Below are positions 1 through 6,964 of a DNA stretch of 16,574 bases, piece by piece (positions within the stretch are counted from its first letter, which is position 1; each line of letters starts with the position of its first letter). The DNA is from CAYPEZ01 sp964622275 (lineage in GTDB: Bacteria; Patescibacteriota; Minisyncoccia; Phycocordibacterales; UBA6899). A program made the position numbers and the translations under genes. The DNA is taken from NCBI GenBank assembly GCA_964622275.1, contig CAZUMX010000020.1:1-16574 (forward strand), written 5' to 3'. The notes under the pieces are model-generated. The model made no database searches. It was not told the DNA's origin and worked only from the letters and a program-made list of their open reading frames with translations.

Positions 1-996
1 CGAACACTCATGTTTGATGCAGATGTCATTGTGATTGACCCAGAAAGGGAATATGAATACCTTTGTGACGCAACTGGTGGACGGTATTTCAATATTTCTC
101 TCACCAGCGACCACCACATCAACCCCTTTGATCTTCCTCTTGCGAGAGAAGAAGAGTCTCCGGGAGACGTGCTTCGTTCAAATATCATTTATCTTGTGGG
201 GCTCTTTCGCATCATGCTTGGAGGGCTTTCGCCAGAAGAAGATGGTATTGTCGATCGTGCTATTGCTGAAACATATGCTCTCAAAGATATCACTGGGGAA
301 TCAGATTTTACGAGCATTGAACCTCCGCTTCTTTCTGACTTTGAACTCGTGCTTCGCGGTATGGATGGCACAGCTTCGCTCCTTCAACGACTAGAAAAAT
401 ATACCCAGGGAACGTGGTCTGGTTTTCTCAACAAACCAACGAATGTTGATATCACAAAACGATTTACGGTATTTTCTGTCCGAGACATGGAAGATGAACT
501 GAAGCCCGTCGCAGTGTACATCATTACCCACTACATTTGGACAGCGATTCGCAAGGAGCTTCGAAAACGTCTGCTGGTCGTTGATGAGGCGTGGTGGATG
601 ATGAAATCTGAAGACACCGCTTCGTTTCTCTTTGGCCTCGCAAAACGTGGTCGAAAATACTATTTGGGTGTTGCGACAATTACCCAGGATGTGAACGATT
701 TCTTGAAGTCTCCGTACGGACTTCCAATCTTAACAAACTCCTCAATTCAGATACTCCTCAAACAATCACCAACGACAATTGATGTGGTCCAAAATGCCTT
801 TCACCTTACAGATGAAGAAAAGTATCTTTTACTTGAGTCCGGGGTAGGAGAAGGGCTCTTTTTTGCGGGATTAAAGCATGTTGCCATCAAGGTCATCGCC
901 TCTTACACAGAAGAACAAATCATTACCTCAGATCCGTCACAGCTTTTGGCAATCAAAGAAGGAAAAATGGACCTTGCTGACGGGGGAAAAAACTAA
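1..996 (+). CDS. virB4: VirB4-type T4SS/pilus ATPase, C-terminal part (5' end outside window)
   Basis: The frame is open to the left edge, so this is the 3' part of a longer gene (331 residues visible). The visible part fits the C-terminal RecA-like ATPase domain of VirB4/TraC proteins, cytoplasmic ATPases that power assembly of type IV secretion machines and conjugative pili. A Walker B strand with its Asp-Glu pair (LLVVDEAWWMM) lies at residues about 191-201. It is followed by the family's ITQD element (about 227-230) and a NSSIQILLKQ stretch (about 246-255). An IDPEREYEYL segment near the N-terminus is also typical, falling just after the P-loop. The Walker A motif must lie upstream of the window and is not seen. 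The gene ends 28 nt before a secreted Ig-like protein, with a pilin-like gene two genes further on, all on the same strand. Family assignment is strong; the substrate is unknown. Confidence 0.88.
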   Translation, partial: RTLMFDADVIVIDPEREYEYLCDATGGRYFNISLTSDHHINPFDLPLAREEESPGDVLRSNIIYLVGLFRIMLGGLSPEEDGIVDRAIAETYALKDITGESDFTSIEPPLLSDFELVLRGMDGTASLLQRLEKYTQGTWSGFLNKPTNVDITKRFTVFSVRDMEDELKPVAVYIITHYIWTAIRKELRKRLLVVDEAWWMMKSEDTASFLFGLAKRGRKYYLGVATITQDVNDFLKSPYGLPILTNSSIQILLKQSPTTIDVVQNAFHLTDEEKYLLLESGVGEGLFFAGLKHVAIKVIASYTEEQIITSDPSQLLAIKEGKMDLADGGKN

Positions 997-1024
997 AAAA
1001 TGGCCTAGGGTGGGTGTTATACTT

Positions 1025-2263
1025 ATGAAGTATATGCCTCGTCAAGAGAAAGGTCATTTGCATGCCTGGATATTGTTGGTTTCTTTTCTGCTTATTCCGT
1101 TGTGCGGGGTAGCACAGACCCGTATCCCTGGACAACCAGCATCTCTCCCTCCTGCCATATCTCAACAAATGCAACAAGCGGTGACAAACCAACAGTATAC
1201 TCCGCAGGCAGTTCAGTCTTCTATTCAACAAATGGATCAATTGATTCGGACTGGAGTAGGAGATGCCTCTCGTATTCAACCAACGTTTGATGGGAAAAAT
1301 CTCATCTTTCGTATTAACGGACAGGTATACACTTTTGACGTTACACAGGAAGCTCATAAGGTTACAGAAAACCTCACAACACTTACCGTGACCCCAGAGG
1401 TTCCCCGAGCATATGAAGAGGCAACAATTCGTGTCACGAATTATTCGACAAATCTCGCTGAGGACCGTATTACATGGACAGTAAACGGGAGTGTTGTTCA
1501 AGACCAAATTGGGGGAACATCGATTACCATACCTATGCGAGGAATAGGTGAAGAGACGCGAGTTGTTGTTTCGGTCATGTCACGAAAGCTTGGAGAATTT
1601 TTTTCAAAAGAGCTCTTGGTAAACCCTGGCGATGTTGCGATCCTGTGGGAAGCAAACACATACACTCCTCCATTTTATAAAGGGAAGCCGCTTCCAAGCT
1701 ATAAAAGCACTGTGAAGCTGATTCCGTTTCCAACTCTTGTCTCGAAGGGAAAAAACATCTCACCTGACCAGCTTCTGTATGAATGGAAGCGGAACTATCG
1801 CAACGTTGAGGCTCTGTCAGGGTTTGGGAAGCGCTCTGCGTCATTTGAAACAGGGGGAGGGTTGCAAGAGGAGCGTCTAAAACTTCTTGTTCGTGATCCA
1901 AACTCAGGAGCACAAACCGAACGCGAAGTCACCATTGCCATCACTGAACCAAAGCTTCTTCTGTATGCAGGATCTCCACTCTTTGGTTTTCGATACGAAG
2001 AAGCATTAGGAAAATCATTTTTGCTCTCAAACGAAGAAACCACGATTAAAGGGGAGCCATATTTTGCTTCAAAAGAGGAGCTTGAGGATGGCTCTGCTCC
2101 TTTGAAATGGTCTCAAAATGGAAAGAGTATCCCAAGCCTTAATCAATCAGTCACACTTCACAAACCCACAACAGGGGGATCATCAAGAATTGATGCCTCG
2201 ATAGATAACCCGAAACGCATCCTTCAAAGCGCAAAGTCGAGCATTACCATTACATACCAATAA
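1025..2263 (+). CDS. Secreted Ig-like protein of the VirB4/pilin cluster, function unknown
   Basis: 412 residues. I chose the ATG at 1025 over the longer open frame (from 878) because the AGGGTGGG at 1007-1014 gives a Shine-Dalgarno-like site about 10 nt upstream, and because it puts a signal peptide at the N-terminus: basic residues, a hydrophobic core at about 14-28, and a likely cleavage near Ala30. The longer version would overlap virB4 by more than 100 nt. The mature protein is rich in alternating beta-strand patterns. One Ig-like block lies around residues 115-190, with a TWTVNG motif. A second follows a TPPFYKGKPLPS segment (about 214-225), with YEWKRN near 250. I associate proteins with this TPPFYKG motif with CPR genomes, close to T4SS/pilus genes, but this is from memory. 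No catalytic motif is visible. A structural, extracytoplasmic part of the apparatus is likely by context. Confidence 0.8.
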   Translation: MKYMPRQEKGHLHAWILLVSFLLIPLCGVAQTRIPGQPASLPPAISQQMQQAVTNQQYTPQAVQSSIQQMDQLIRTGVGDASRIQPTFDGKNLIFRINGQVYTFDVTQEAHKVTENLTTLTVTPEVPRAYEEATIRVTNYSTNLAEDRITWTVNGSVVQDQIGGTSITIPMRGIGEETRVVVSVMSRKLGEFFSKELLVNPGDVAILWEANTYTPPFYKGKPLPSYKSTVKLIPFPTLVSKGKNISPDQLLYEWKRNYRNVEALSGFGKRSASFETGGGLQEERLKLLVRDPNSGAQTEREVTIAITEPKLLLYAGSPLFGFRYEEALGKSFLLSNEETTIKGEPYFASKEELEDGSAPLKWSQNGKSIPSLNQSVTLHKPTTGGSSRIDASIDNPKRILQSAKSSITITYQ

Positions 2264-2284
2264 CAAACGAGGCAGCGCACAACC

Positions 2285-3556
2285 ATGGAACCCACATCCA
2301 CTCCCACTCCCCAAAACACTGAAGAAACGACAAAAAATAAGGTCGTGCTTTTTGTTGGGGTCGGGGTCTTGTTTCTGATTTTTGCGGCAATTGTTTTCTA
2401 TGTTGTGGTGTTTGGGGGCGGCGGAGGTGTAGGCGAAAAAGTACGTTCAATTCTTCCATTTGGTGTTGCTGATGACGTGAGTGTTGACCAAAACATAAAC
2501 GATAACAACAAACTTGGAGATGTGGGTATTCCTGGAGGGGAGACTGGTCTCTCGAGAATGTGGAAAATCGCTGATGGGCCTGTGTCTGGGTCCGTCTTTA
2601 AAACCCTCCCAAACGGATCCCTTGCGGTGAGATATGTCCTTCGTGAAGACGGAGATGTCTATGAATACACCATGGATTCTCGTGCGGGGAGAATGCTCGC
2701 AAACAACACCATTCCGCGTGTTCAAGAGGCCATCTGGGATATGCGCGGCCAATCAGTGGTCTTACGCACAGCAACAGACAAAGGGGGAATTGTTAGTGTA
2801 TTAGGGAAACTCCTCCCAAACCCATCAACTGGGGCGGGGGACGAAGCCCCAGCAATCCTTGAGCAATCATTTCTTCCTGAAAACATTGCGTTCATTTCAG
2901 CGCACCCCTCAGAGGGATTTGCCCACACACTTCGAGTTGGGAACGAGTTGTCTATTATGCATCTTGATGGAAACGCAGTGTCATCACCTGTCTTCACCTC
3001 TCCGTTTTCGGAATGGATTCCAGAGTGGTTTGGGCCTGATCACATTGGGCTCACCACAAGACCATCTGGTCTCGTGGGGGGGTATTTTTTCTCACTAGAC
3101 CCTCAAAACGGGCTCACAACACCAGTACTGGGTGATCTTCCTGGTCTTACTACAAAAAGCTCTCCAGATGGCTCCACGGTCCTTGTTGGTCAAACGAACA
3201 AACTAAGCATGGGGCTTGGGATACTCACCAAAGGGAGTGGTGTTCCAACCACTATTGTCCCAGCAACATTGCCAGAGAAGTGTGCGTGGGCCCCTTCAAA
3301 CACATTGGTGTTCTGTGGAGTCCCAGAATCCCCTCCACGAGCAGTATATCCTGATGAGTGGTACCAAGGCCTTGTGCGTTTTTCAGACACCCTCTGGCAA
3401 TATTCACTAGAGTCAGGGCAATTCTCACTTTTTTTAATCCCACATGATGTTGTTGGTGTTGATGTTGATGTCACTCAACCAATGGTGAGCGCTGACGGTG
3501 CGTACCTTGTGTTTATCAACAAAAAAGATGGGTCTTTGTGGGGAGTGAAGCTATGA
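2285..3556 (+). CDS. Membrane-anchored beta-propeller-like protein of the VirB4/pilin cluster
   Basis: 423 residues. A short Thr/Pro-rich N-terminus is followed by one strong transmembrane helix (about 20-43) and a glycine run (GGGGG, 44-48). The rest is an extracytoplasmic domain with repeated beta-strand units resembling TolB/WD40-type propellers. The clearest repeat signs are SSPDGSTVLVG near residue 300 and SADGAYLVFINKKDGSLW near the C-terminus. A GAGG-like ribosome site around 2269 is weak. The gene starts 21 nt after the Ig-like gene, and its stop codon overlaps the next gene's start as ATGA, so the two are very probably translated together. This suggests a single-pass membrane scaffold facing outward, perhaps part of the pilus/secretion envelope complex. 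Blade number and partners cannot be determined from the sequence alone. Not an enzyme by any visible motif. Confidence 0.78.
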   Translation: MEPTSTPTPQNTEETTKNKVVLFVGVGVLFLIFAAIVFYVVVFGGGGGVGEKVRSILPFGVADDVSVDQNINDNNKLGDVGIPGGETGLSRMWKIADGPVSGSVFKTLPNGSLAVRYVLREDGDVYEYTMDSRAGRMLANNTIPRVQEAIWDMRGQSVVLRTATDKGGIVSVLGKLLPNPSTGAGDEAPAILEQSFLPENIAFISAHPSEGFAHTLRVGNELSIMHLDGNAVSSPVFTSPFSEWIPEWFGPDHIGLTTRPSGLVGGYFFSLDPQNGLTTPVLGDLPGLTTKSSPDGSTVLVGQTNKLSMGLGILTKGSGVPTTIVPATLPEKCAWAPSNTLVFCGVPESPPRAVYPDEWYQGLVRFSDTLWQYSLESGQFSLFLIPHDVVGVDVDVTQPMVSADGAYLVFINKKDGSLWGVKL

Positions 3557-4692
3557 GAACGTTTTTTCATACACACACCATCGGGGCAGTACTTATCTTT
3601 GTGCTTTTTCCACTCATCACAGCAGCCCAAGGGATCCCTGTGAATGTTTCAGCACCAATACAGGGGGTTATCACGGACCAAGGATTGGTTCCTTACCTCA
3701 AGAGCATGCTGACATTCTTGATTGGTATAGCAGGAGTGATCGGTGTTGTTAAACTTGTCATCTGCGGATTTGAACTTGTCACTGCACCAAGCTCGGAAAA
3801 CCGTTCTCATGCGAAACACTGTTTGTTGATGGTGGTCCTTGGGCTTCTTCTTGCGCTCTCTGGGTATGTTCTTCTGGAGGGAATTAACCCAACACTCACA
3901 CAGCCAGTATTTGATCCACCAATCGTTCCTTCGCTCCCCGCACAACCAACAGAGCCTGGGTGGTACACACTCATCGCAACCACAGACAATCGCAACACAA
4001 CAACTCGATACTCCGCTCGCTTTGCCACAAAGGATGCTTGTGAACAATATAAAACCCAAAATCCTCTGCCGCAGGGTGGTACCTATGGCCCATGCTTTGA
4101 AATCAAACCTTTAACACAAGGGAATGGTGAGACATGCCCCCAAGGCGCAACGTGTCGATGGGGGGCAACAAATAGCGCTGGGTGTTCAACAGATCCTTTG
4201 TGTGCACCACAACGCGGATTTACAAGGGATACTGGACCTGACACATCGTGCGCAGGAGGAAAACCCAGTGGTTCTGTGTGTTGTGTCTACGCCCCAGCGG
4301 TGTGCGATCAGTGCTCAGCAATTCCACAACCCCCGGGTGGATCCGGACAACTCAACACAGACCTTGGAAGTCGCCTAGCGAGGGTATATGGTACCCAAGG
4401 AGTATCACCTTTTACTGTTACGGGTGGATTCCCAGCCGGAATTGGCCACTGTTCAAACGATCAAATGGTTGGGAGATCGGCAGATATAGCGTTTACCTCT
4501 GGGGGGTATACTTCGGCCGCAGTCCAAGCAGTCATCACAGCAGCTGCTAGTGCTGGTTTAAGGTTGGTCTTTGAAACCAAAGATGTCGCCCTCTACAATG
4601 CACTTCTAAATGCGGGGGTTTCATCCGACAACCTCTATCTAGACACCAAAAACCACATTACAGGAAACCACTTTTCTGTATATATACAGTAG
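3553..4692 (+). CDS. VirB2-like T4SS pilin domain fused to Cys-rich linker and M15-like C-terminal domain
   Basis: 379 residues. The ATG at 3553 is preferred over a GTG at 3538: GGGGAG lies 7 nt upstream and the start overlaps the previous stop as ATGA. Residues 1-27 look like a signal peptide (cleavage near Ala24-Gln26). Two hydrophobic helices at about 54-76 and 91-109, joined by a short polar turn and ending in LLEGINPTL, match the VirB2/TrbC-like 'T4SS pilin' arrangement. A linker at about 120-262 carries 11 cysteines. The last ~115 residues carry VGRSADI and GNHFSVYI, resembling the metal-binding segments of M15 D-Ala-D-Ala peptidases. Candidate ligands are His299, Asp311 and His373, but His299 is 12 rather than 7 residues before the Asp, so activity is doubtful. 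The protein is much longer than a simple pilin (about 100 residues), so it may be a minor or tip subunit or a cell-wall-active component. Pilin part fairly secure; M15 part inferred. Confidence 0.78.
   Translation: MRTFFHTHTIGAVLIFVLFPLITAAQGIPVNVSAPIQGVITDQGLVPYLKSMLTFLIGIAGVIGVVKLVICGFELVTAPSSENRSHAKHCLLMVVLGLLLALSGYVLLEGINPTLTQPVFDPPIVPSLPAQPTEPGWYTLIATTDNRNTTTRYSARFATKDACEQYKTQNPLPQGGTYGPCFEIKPLTQGNGETCPQGATCRWGATNSAGCSTDPLCAPQRGFTRDTGPDTSCAGGKPSGSVCCVYAPAVCDQCSAIPQPPGGSGQLNTDLGSRLARVYGTQGVSPFTVTGGFPAGIGHCSNDQMVGRSADIAFTSGGYTSAAVQAVITAAASAGLRLVFETKDVALYNALLNAGVSSDNLYLDTKNHITGNHFSVYIQ
4676..4689. repeat. Perfect 14-bp palindrome CTGTATATATACAG
   Basis: The sequence CTGTATATATACAG equals its own reverse complement. 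It covers the last codons of the pilin-like gene and ends one base before its stop codon, in the gap between two convergent genes. It has no T-run, so it is not an obvious intrinsic terminator. The CTG...CAG ends recall LexA-type operators but with a shorter centre. Confidence 0.5.
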
Positions 4693-4696
4693 AGCG

Positions 4697-5179
4697 CTAA
4701 ATTCCTGCCTTTTTCTTTTCATCAAAAAAGAGAACCACGTGTCGATCTTTCCCCACACCAGAAGACTCGGTCCGAATATCTGGCACATCAGTAAATTCTG
4801 CATGAACAATGAGTCTGTCATATGCACTCATGGGCTCCATTGGCATTGAGGTTCTAAAATATCGCGCCCGCTCTGCGAGCATCCCCGCCTTCACTCGGAG
4901 TTCTTCAATGTGCTTTGTCTGGTAGTTGTTTACATCAATCATGATGTTTGGAGTTTCTGCGCCATCTTTCTTTTCAAGAATCTTCTTCACAAGATAATTC
5001 AGTGCATGTAGGCGATCTCCCCGCTCACCAATCAACAAACGGGAGTCTGGAGACGTGATGTGGAATCGCGTTGTTTTCATTTTTTCATCAACATCCTGGG
5101 TAAGACTCTCGATTTGAACCCCTAAATGTGTAAGGATGGTGCGAATGATTTCTTCTATTTGTGTAACCGGTGTAGACAT
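4697..5179 (-). CDS. jag: Jag/KhpB-like KH-R3H RNA-binding protein
   Basis: 160 residues. Jag (KhpB/EloR) proteins bind RNA and in Gram-positives influence cell elongation and division; the gene usually sits directly after yidC, as here. A KH domain spans about 35-90 with the GxxG loop GERG at 51-54. An R3H domain spans about 95-155 with its Arg-x3-His signature at R122-H126 (DRLIVH). The N-terminal Jag_N domain found in many Firmicutes is absent, so this is the short form. The ATG at 5179 lies 5 nt after the yidC stop without a clear Shine-Dalgarno, so translation may depend on coupling. The 3' end faces the pilin-like gene with only 4 bp between the two stop codons and no terminator hairpin. 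Confidence 0.9.
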   Translation of the reverse strand: MSTPVTQIEEIIRTILTHLGVQIESLTQDVDEKMKTTRFHITSPDSRLLIGERGDRLHALNYLVKKILEKKDGAETPNIMIDVNNYQTKHIEELRVKAGMLAERARYFRTSMPMEPMSAYDRLIVHAEFTDVPDIRTESSGVGKDRHVVLFFDEKKKAGI

Positions 5180-5184
5180 AAATT

Positions 5185-5934
5185 CTAGTGCGAAACAGGT
5201 GTTGTTGATTGTGTTTTAGACAAAAGAGACCGTCTCGTCCACACATCTTGAACAATACTGACTATATTACTCACCACCCAATAAAGCGCAACTGCCACAG
5301 AAAATTGATACGAAATCACCGTAATCATTGCTGGGAATACATACTTCATTTGTGTTTGCATGGCTTGTGCAAACTCTTCCTGTGTTGTCTTCGCTGGGCC
5401 AGCGGGGGACTGCATGTTTTTTGCAGATATGTGTGCTTGGACAAACTGGCTAGCTCCAGCGAGAAAAGCAAACAGAAGGTGCTTTTTTTCTGAAAGCTCG
5501 ACGAGCCCCAAAAACACCGTGTTGAGTTTTTCTGGATGAGGAATAAACGCATAGAGATGCGTAGGATCAATCACAATCCCCTTCAAAAACACCGTGTAGA
5601 GACCGATAATAAAGGGGATTTGGATTAACATCGGGAGACAGCCAGATGCAGGATTCACCCCGTGTTTTTTGTATAGCGCCATTGTTTCTTGGGCAAGTTT
5701 TGCTCGATCAGTGCTGTATTTTTCTTTTAGGGTGTTGATTTCTCCCTCGATAGCCTTCATCTCAAGCTGAGAGACAACAGCTTTCCGAGCAAGGGGGTAG
5801 AGTGCCACCTTTACGATGATTGTAAGGAGAATAATAGCAACCCCAACATCATGCGCTGGAATTAGTGAGCTTAAAAAAATAAGCCCATTATAAAATGGCT
5901 CGTACACCACCACATTCCAGAGGGAAGCTAACAT
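5185..5934 (-). CDS. yidC: Membrane protein insertase YidC/Oxa1 (short form)
   Basis: 249 residues. YidC inserts and folds inner-membrane proteins, alone or with SecYEG. This is the short Gram-positive/Oxa1-like form without the large periplasmic domain. Hydrophobic helices lie at about 12-25, 30-48 (ending LYPLARK), 100-120 (PMLIQIPFIIGLYTVF), 150-170 and 198-232. A charged cytoplasmic hairpin rich in Lys/Glu spans about 55-92. The conserved groove arginine of the family appears to be replaced by Lys42 (TIIVKVALYPL); Lys keeps the charge. No lipobox is seen at the N-terminus. The ATG at 5934 has no Shine-Dalgarno but an extended -10 box lies 8 nt upstream, suggesting a leaderless transcript. 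yidD lies 103 nt upstream and jag follows at once. Confidence 0.95.
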   Translation of the reverse strand: MLASLWNVVVYEPFYNGLIFLSSLIPAHDVGVAIILLTIIVKVALYPLARKAVVSQLEMKAIEGEINTLKEKYSTDRAKLAQETMALYKKHGVNPASGCLPMLIQIPFIIGLYTVFLKGIVIDPTHLYAFIPHPEKLNTVFLGLVELSEKKHLLFAFLAGASQFVQAHISAKNMQSPAGPAKTTQEEFAQAMQTQMKYVFPAMITVISYQFSVAVALYWVVSNIVSIVQDVWTRRSLLSKTQSTTPVSH

Positions 5935-5942
5935 GCGGCAAT

Positions 5943-5951
5943 TCTATAGCA
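5943..5951 (-). promoter_or_regulatory. Extended -10 promoter of yidC (probable leaderless start)
   Basis: Read on the minus strand, TGC-TATAGA (an extended -10 element, TGn plus a hexamer one base from TATAAT) lies 8 nt before the yidC ATG. Transcription starting about 7 nt after the box would begin at or next to the start codon. No good -35 box is visible. Confidence 0.45.
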
Positions 5952-6037
5952 TAGAACGTTATCAGTCACTATCCCAGAACACGCCCAAGTAGGAAAAACC
6001 ACACAAAAATCATTACACCAAACACACCCCACCACAA

Positions 6038-6283
6038 CTACGGTACAGGGTCGTGGTATGGGTGTGTACTCCATGGGTGGCACCGGAGTATTCTCCGTAT
6101 CCCAAGAATGCCTCCTTTCCAAGAACCATATCTTTCTATTGCGTCTTTGGTATACACAGAGCATGTTGGATAATATCGACACACCACAGATCCACCACCT
6201 CGTCTGTATTTTCTGATAAACCCCTGATCAAGCGACAAATATCGCTGATAAAAAGAGATAATGAAAATAAGGGTTTTTTTCAT
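6038..6283 (-). CDS. yidD: Membrane protein insertion efficiency factor YidD
   Basis: 81 residues, the usual size. YidD is a small membrane-associated protein that helps YidC-dependent insertion; its gene usually lies between rnpA and yidC, as here. The diagnostic CRYYPTCSVY motif (residues 35-44) and the downstream GxxRILRCHPW segment (about 61-71) are present, including conserved Cys35, Cys41 and Cys68. The N-terminus begins with an amphipathic, partly hydrophobic helix (MKKTLIFIISFYQRYLS). Its ATG overlaps the rnpA stop codon as ATGA, so the two are coupled. The C-terminus is short and Pro/His-rich (HPYHDPVP). Confidence 0.95.
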   Translation of the reverse strand: MKKTLIFIISFYQRYLSLDQGFIRKYRRGGGSVVCRYYPTCSVYTKDAIERYGSWKGGILGIRRILRCHPWSTHPYHDPVP

Positions 6284-6618
6284 ACCACACGCGCAGAAAC
6301 CAGATCTTGAACATCTTTTTTAAGAGATTGGAATGGTGTATTGACTGCGTGTTTTTTTATTTGGCACTGAATAATAAGGTTCTTGGGTGCGGTAAGAAAA
6401 GCTTTGCTTATTATTTCCCTATATCTACGTCTCAGGAGGTTGCGTTGAACAGCACGTGAGGCTATTTTCTTTGATATCAACACCATAACGATGGGTTTTT
6501 GTTGTTGTGGAAACCCCTCCCACACTCGAATAGTGGTACACAACGAAGAAAACACCTTTTTGGGGTGTTTCTTCAATAGCAACGAGTACTGTTGTTTAAG
6601 TGTTTCTCTTTTAACCAT
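6280..6618 (-). CDS. rnpA: Ribonuclease P protein component
   Basis: 112 residues. RnpA is the basic protein subunit of RNase P that helps the catalytic RNA trim the 5' leader of tRNA precursors in the cytoplasm. The conserved RNR segment KKIASRAVQRNLLRRRYREI lies at 50-69, giving the family signature of spaced Lys/Arg residues. The preceding VMVLISK strand and the later LIIQCQ strand also fit. I chose the ATG at 6618, 22 nt after the rpmH stop, because the protein then begins with the usual KRETLKQQYS-type helix. The frame is open for 36 more codons upstream into rpmH, to an ATG at 6726, so a longer form is possible. No Shine-Dalgarno precedes 6618. The stop TGA overlaps the yidD start. Confidence 0.93.
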   Translation of the reverse strand: MVKRETLKQQYSLLLKKHPKKVFSSLCTTIRVWEGFPQQQKPIVMVLISKKIASRAVQRNLLRRRYREIISKAFLTAPKNLIIQCQIKKHAVNTPFQSLKKDVQDLVSARVV

Positions 6619-6640
6619 ACGAGAGAGACACGGCAGGGGA

Positions 6641-6781
6641 TTATTTCCCAACAGTGAGTTTCTTTCTTCCTTTGGCGCGGCGGCGGCGGAGCAAATTCTT
6701 TCCTGTTCGTGTCTTTGTTCGTGCACGAAACCCGTGTGTCTTCACTCGCTTTCGTTTTTTAGGCTGATATGTTTGTGACAT
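6641..6781 (-). CDS. rpmH: 50S ribosomal protein L34
   Basis: 46 residues, found by reading the minus strand from the ATG at 6779-6781 to the TAA at 6641-6643. The protein starts MSQTYQPKKRKRVKTHGFRA and continues with RTKTRTGKN and a poly-Arg stretch, the typical L34 pattern (QPKKRKR, HGFR.R, GR..L..RR.KGRK.L). L34 is a small basic protein of the large ribosomal subunit. It heads the rpmH-rnpA-yidD-yidC-jag group that faces away from dnaA, as around many bacterial origins. There is no Shine-Dalgarno; a TGG-TATAAA box lies 6 nt before the start codon, which suggests that the mRNA begins at the ATG. Confidence 0.96.
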   Translation of the reverse strand: MSQTYQPKKRKRVKTHGFRARTKTRTGKNLLRRRRAKGRKKLTVGK

Positions 6782-6787
6782 GTGCTG

Positions 6788-6815
6788 TTTATACCACGTA
6801 CAAGAAAAAATTCAA
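6788..6815 (-). promoter_or_regulatory. rpmH promoter, probably leaderless
   Basis: On the minus strand a -35-like TTGAAT (6815-6810) is followed by a 16-nt spacer ending in TGG and the -10 TATAAA (6793-6788). Only 6 nt separate the -10 from the rpmH ATG, so the transcript should begin at or beside the start codon. Confidence 0.6.
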
Positions 6816-6846
6816 CTTGTCAGCGCAAAAAAAATCCTGTAAAACT

Positions 6847-6866
6847 CTTTCCACAAGATATCCACA
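6847..6866 (+). promoter_or_regulatory. Two DnaA-box-like sites upstream of dnaA
   Basis: CTTTCCACA (6847-6855) and ATATCCACA (6858-6866) each differ from the relaxed DnaA box TTWTNCACA by one base and lie in the same orientation 2 bp apart. They sit between the rpmH and dnaA promoters, where DnaA could regulate its own gene or rpmH. They could also be an upstream part of a two-part origin. Confidence 0.5.
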
Positions 6867-6888
6867 GAAAGTTCACAGTTCGCTTTTC

Positions 6889-6916
6889 TTGGAAGTTTTT
6901 CGTTCGCGGATATAAT
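6889..6916 (+). promoter_or_regulatory. dnaA promoter
   Basis: TTGGAA (6889-6894), a 16-nt spacer and a perfect TATAAT (6911-6916) form a good sigma-70-type promoter. Transcription would start near 6923, about 38 nt before the dnaA ATG. This is the strongest promoter seen in the window. Confidence 0.7.
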
Positions 6917-6931
6917 GGGCAATACGTTTTG

Positions 6932-6964
6932 ATGATTATTCATCTACACACCTGCACACCATGA
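6932..6964 (+). CDS. Possible 10-codon leader peptide overlapping dnaA start
   Basis: A mini-ORF starting with ATG at 6932 encodes MIIHLHTCTP and stops with TGA at 6962-6964, overlapping the dnaA ATG as ATGA. It would be the first ATG on the mRNA from the TATAAT promoter. It has no Shine-Dalgarno. dnaA itself also lacks one, so the overlap could couple translation. This may be chance; confidence is low. Confidence 0.25.
   Translation: MIIHLHTCTP

Noticed and set aside
878..1024. Longer start of the Ig-like protein overlapping virB4
   Set aside because: The added residues have no relation to a secreted protein, while the ATG at 1025 has a ribosome site and a signal peptide.
3190..4059. Several antisense frames opposite the propeller and pilin genes
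   Set aside because: They are shadows of well-supported genes, without ribosome sites or recognisable protein features.
6549..6572. AAACACC/GGTGTTT hairpin resembling the terminators
   Set aside because: It is inside rnpA, encoding KKHPKKVF, and lacks a proper T-run in the direction of transcription.
6782..6964. 60-codon plus-strand frame before dnaA
   Set aside because: It spans the rpmH promoter, DnaA boxes and dnaA promoter and shows no protein-like pattern; only its last ten codons after the dnaA promoter were kept as a possible leader peptide.
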